From: Magnetococcales bacterium
GTDB taxonomy: Bacteria; Pseudomonadota; Magnetococcia; Magnetococcales; UBA8363
Length of the DNA: 64,000 nucleotides
NCBI GenBank assembly: GCA_015228815.1
Contig: JADGCV010000018.1
Location: 1 to 64,000, forward strand
Reading direction: 5' to 3'
Shown: positions 62,865 to 64,000 of the stretch, in pieces
How the letters are laid out: every line of letters starts with the position of its first letter
Numbering within the stretch: the stretch's first letter is position 1
The notes under the pieces: generated by a model
Told to the model about the DNA's origin: nothing
Database searches by the model: none
What the model saw: only the letters and a program-made list of their open reading frames with translations
Made by a program: the position numbers and the translations under genes

Positions 62865-64000
62865 TCTGCGCTTTCGGGTTGCCCTGGCCTTTGCCGTGTC
62901 GGGGGCGATCGTGTGTCTGCTGATGGGGGGCTTTCAGCTCTGGGCGACCCACGACCTCAGCCAGCGTCTGATCGATGAAACCCTGAGCGCCGAACTGGAC
63001 GACTATTTTTCCCGGCGCGAACGCAATCCCCATTCCCTGCCGCCCAAAACGGTCATCCTCCATGGTTATGTCCGGACCAAGGGGGCTTCCGTGACGGATA
63101 TGCCCAATTATCTGGATTCCCTTCCTCCCGGACGGCATGACCTGACGGTCGGTCGTCTGACCTATCGGGTGGCGGTGGTGGATCATCTGGGGGAACGGTA
63201 TTTTTTCCTCTACGACACCACTTTGCAACAAAAACGGGAACAACGATCCATTCTGTTCATTCTGGGTAGCATCGTCATCGTCGGACTGATCGCAGCCCTG
63301 GGAGGGGTATGGCTGGTTGGCGTCATCATCGCACCCGTCACGGAACTCGCCAACCGGATCCGCAACCGCCGGACCGATGTCTGGGTCCTTGAACTGGCCG
63401 ACGATTTTTCCCACGACGAGGTCGGGGAACTGGCGCGTGCCTTCGATGCCCATCTGGGGACCATCCATCTGTTCGCCGAACGGGAGCGGGCGTTTACCGC
63501 CGATCTGAGTCATGAGTTGCGGACCTCTCTTTCGGTGATTCTCAACGCAGCGGAAATTCTCCTGGCCGACGAATCCTTGAGCGAGAAACAGCGGCGCCGG
63601 GTCGAGCGCATCGATCGGGCGGCTCGGGATATGGGAGAAATGGGCAACGCCCTTCTGCTGATGTCGCGGGAACAAAACCTGCCTGACAGCGCTGAAAAGA
63701 TCGGTGTTGCCGAGATCATCGAGGAAGCGGTCGCGAAACATCGGTTTCTTCTCGGTGGCAAGCCCATCGAATTGAGTTTCGTTACCGATTCCTCCGTCCA
63801 GGTGTATGCCGACCGGGGATTGGTGTTCATTCTTGTCGCCAATCTCATCCGCAATGCCTTCACTTATACAGAATCGGGAACCGTGGAAATCATTCACAAA
63901 GGATTGTCCCTGACGATTCGCGACAGTGGGTGCGGCATGGATCCGCGCCAGGGGCGTTCGCCGTTTTATCCTTCCTGGCAGACCGTGTCCCGGACCAAGG
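62848..64000 (+). CDS. Sensor histidine kinase, C-terminus beyond the window
   Basis: At least 384 residues are visible from ATG 62848. TM1 (RVALAFAVSGAIVCLLMGGF) is followed by a periplasmic domain of about 115 residues and TM2 (ILFILGSIVIVGLIAALGGV, ending VWLVGVIIAP). HAMP and the HisKA box RAFTADLSHELRTSLSV come next, then the N-box LVANLIRNAFTYTESG and DSGCGMDPRQGRS. The ATP-lid and end of the ATPase domain lie outside the window. It overlaps the response-regulator gene and is its partner. The periplasmic domain carries no motif that I recognise. Confidence 0.93.
   Translation, partial: MRPRYNLRFRVALAFAVSGAIVCLLMGGFQLWATHDLSQRLIDETLSAELDDYFSRRERNPHSLPPKTVILHGYVRTKGASVTDMPNYLDSLPPGRHDLTVGRLTYRVAVVDHLGERYFFLYDTTLQQKREQRSILFILGSIVIVGLIAALGGVWLVGVIIAPVTELANRIRNRRTDVWVLELADDFSHDEVGELARAFDAHLGTIHLFAERERAFTADLSHELRTSLSVILNAAEILLADESLSEKQRRRVERIDRAARDMGEMGNALLLMSREQNLPDSAEKIGVAEIIEEAVAKHRFLLGGKPIELSFVTDSSVQVYADRGLVFILVANLIRNAFTYTESGTVEIIHKGLSLTIRDSGCGMDPRQGRSPFYPSWQTVSRTK

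Overview
The window reads as chromosomal DNA of a Gram-negative proteobacterium of fairly high GC content. The sequence shows a complete LPS export and Kdo set (kdsD, kdsC, lptC, lptA, lptB), sigma-54 (rpoN) with rapZ, BamE, an OmpA-type protein, GatCAB, and a ubiquinol-cytochrome c chaperone divergent from bamE. The last arrangement is familiar from Alphaproteobacteria, while the murA-his-hinT gene order recalls Beta/Gammaproteobacteria. A deep alphaproteobacterial lineage such as Magnetococcia would fit both, but that is inference: no rRNA or magnetosome gene is present. I see no CRISPR array, no intact prophage and no insertion sequence.

Layout. 0-8 kb: tail of an unknown protein, a carbamoyltransferase, then a leftward set (EcfT-like transporter subunit, small unknown protein, PilZ protein, GspC-like PDZ protein), a three-repeat QueD-like protein overlapping queC, and an S24 repressor with palindromic operator candidates and two small rightward ORFs. 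8-16 kb: leftward murA-hisD-hisB-hisH-hisA-hisF-hisI-hisE-hinT-rlmI-like unit lacking hisG and hisC. 16-20.4 kb: rightward four-gene Na+-translocating decarboxylase (acyl-CoA carboxyltransferase, gamma, biotin carrier, beta) ending in a clear terminator. 21-30 kb: leftward metK-ahcY, then kdsD-kdsC-lptC-lptA-lptB-rpoN-rapZ. 30-35 kb: CoA-binding protein, larC-larB, a secreted beta-rich protein, larE. 35-45 kb: gatC-gatA-gatB, an AsmA-like protein, then a haem-motif sensor kinase, a response regulator with a degenerate GGDEF domain and a REC-HD-GYP phosphodiesterase. 45-49 kb: leftward bamE, MTAP-family phosphorylase, mtaD and a catalytically dead CHAT-domain protein, nearly all overlapping. 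49-54 kb: chaperone, pgk, two glycosyltransferases and a frameshifted ion-channel gene. 54.8-57.3 kb: DUF1538 membrane protein with two P-II-like proteins. 57.4-64 kb: tRNA-Ala, a metallopeptidase-like fragment, LEA-type lipoprotein, OmpA-family protein, rlmD, two unknown proteins and a two-component pair cut by the window end.

Functional threads. metK, ahcY, mtaD and the MTAP-family phosphorylase cover S-adenosylmethionine synthesis and by-product salvage. queC and the QueD-like protein belong to 7-deazaguanine synthesis. larB, larC and larE together make the nickel-pincer cofactor, although no larA is present. A c-di-GMP theme links the PilZ protein, the GGYDF regulator and the HD-GYP protein. 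The least explained items are the QueD triplication with complementary loss of catalytic residues, the dead CHAT protein coupled to thioadenosine salvage, the DUF1538/P-II-like module, and the tRNA-flanking metallopeptidase fragment. A short intergenic repeat is seen at 30.1, 32.8 and 62.1 kb.
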